In this document: positions 63,966-64,000 of the stretch, piece by piece | How positions within the stretch are numbered: position 1 is the first letter of the stretch | How the letters are laid out: each line of letters starts with the position of its first letter | NCBI RefSeq assembly: GCF_900112065.1 | Contig: NZ_FOKE01000002.1 | Location: 725,671-789,670, forward strand | Length of the DNA: 64,000 nucleotides | Direction of reading: 5' to 3' | DNA from: Cohnella sp. OV330 | GTDB taxonomy: Bacteria > Bacillota > Bacilli > Paenibacillales > Paenibacillaceae | Position numbers and translations under genes: made by a program | Notes under the pieces: model-generated | Told to the model about the DNA's origin: nothing | Seen by the model: the letters and a program-made list of their open reading frames with translations, nothing else | The model's database searches: none

Positions 63966-64000
63966 GCTTAGAGAGCGTCTACTTTATTGACAGAGGTCCA

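Larger units (their letters stand above)
62724..63992 (+). mobile_element. IS3-family insertion sequence
   Basis: Contains orfA and orfB with an A7 slippery site. Imperfect terminal inverted repeats are seen: the left end near 62724-62755 and the right end near 63961-63992 share AATA, AAGT-GAC, CTCT and TAAGCTCA elements. Boundaries are approximate. No target-site duplication was recognised. The element looks intact. Confidence 0.85.

Overview
The window reads as a chromosome segment of a fairly GC-rich, endospore-lineage Firmicute of the Paenibacillaceae (Paenibacillus/Cohnella-like). This rests on YesM/YesN-type two-component systems beside carbohydrate ABC transporters, LplA/LplB/LplC-type importers, AraR-type arabinose control, an SLH-anchored giant enzyme, a Bacillus-type Fnr with a C-terminal cysteine cluster, and strong AGGAGG-type ribosome binding sites. 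The species assignment is inference; no rRNA or tRNA gene was seen.

Region 1 (1-12 kb) is an anaerobic/redox block. A DoxX-like membrane protein, adhE and pflB (cut by the left edge) form a leftward operon whose promoter carries an Fnr-type palindrome at about -41.5. A hemerythrin-like gene has the same promoter geometry. A GAF protein, NarL-type response regulator and PAS histidine kinase (NreA-, NreC- and NreB-like) are divergent from fnr, which has its own Fnr box. A solitary IS1595-like transposase relative and a proline/glycine repeat protein lie nearby.

Region 2 (12-36.5 kb) is mixed metabolism: TVP38-type membrane protein, transglutaminase-like protein, an AraC regulator next to a GH88 hydrolase, DinB and LysR genes, an arabinose cluster (araD-araB with a separate araR, both with AraR operators), a HAD hydrolase, a short-chain chromate-transporter-family protein, an alpha-galactosidase/ABC importer/YesMN locus, methionine aminopeptidase, a CatE-like VOC protein, and an MBL-TetR-membrane protein operon with paired palindromic operators.

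Region 3 (36.7-53.1 kb) is the most distinctive locus, a predicted utilisation system for a sulfated polysaccharide. An AraC regulator faces a leftward array: cytoplasmic beta-propeller glycosidase, a 1,867-residue secreted SLH-anchored heparinase II/III-like protein, two ABC permeases, a lipoprotein binding protein, YesM/YesN and a sulfatase. The layout suggests depolymerisation at the cell surface, import of sulfated oligosaccharides, then intracellular desulfation and hydrolysis.

Region 4 (53.1-64 kb) is more fluid. It has an AT-rich secreted protein of unknown function, a dienelactone hydrolase, a gene fragment, a catalase pseudogene with two internal deletions, dps, an alpha/beta hydrolase, an orphan binding protein with YesM/YesN (the kinase apparently starting at a non-standard codon), and an IS3-family element at the right edge.
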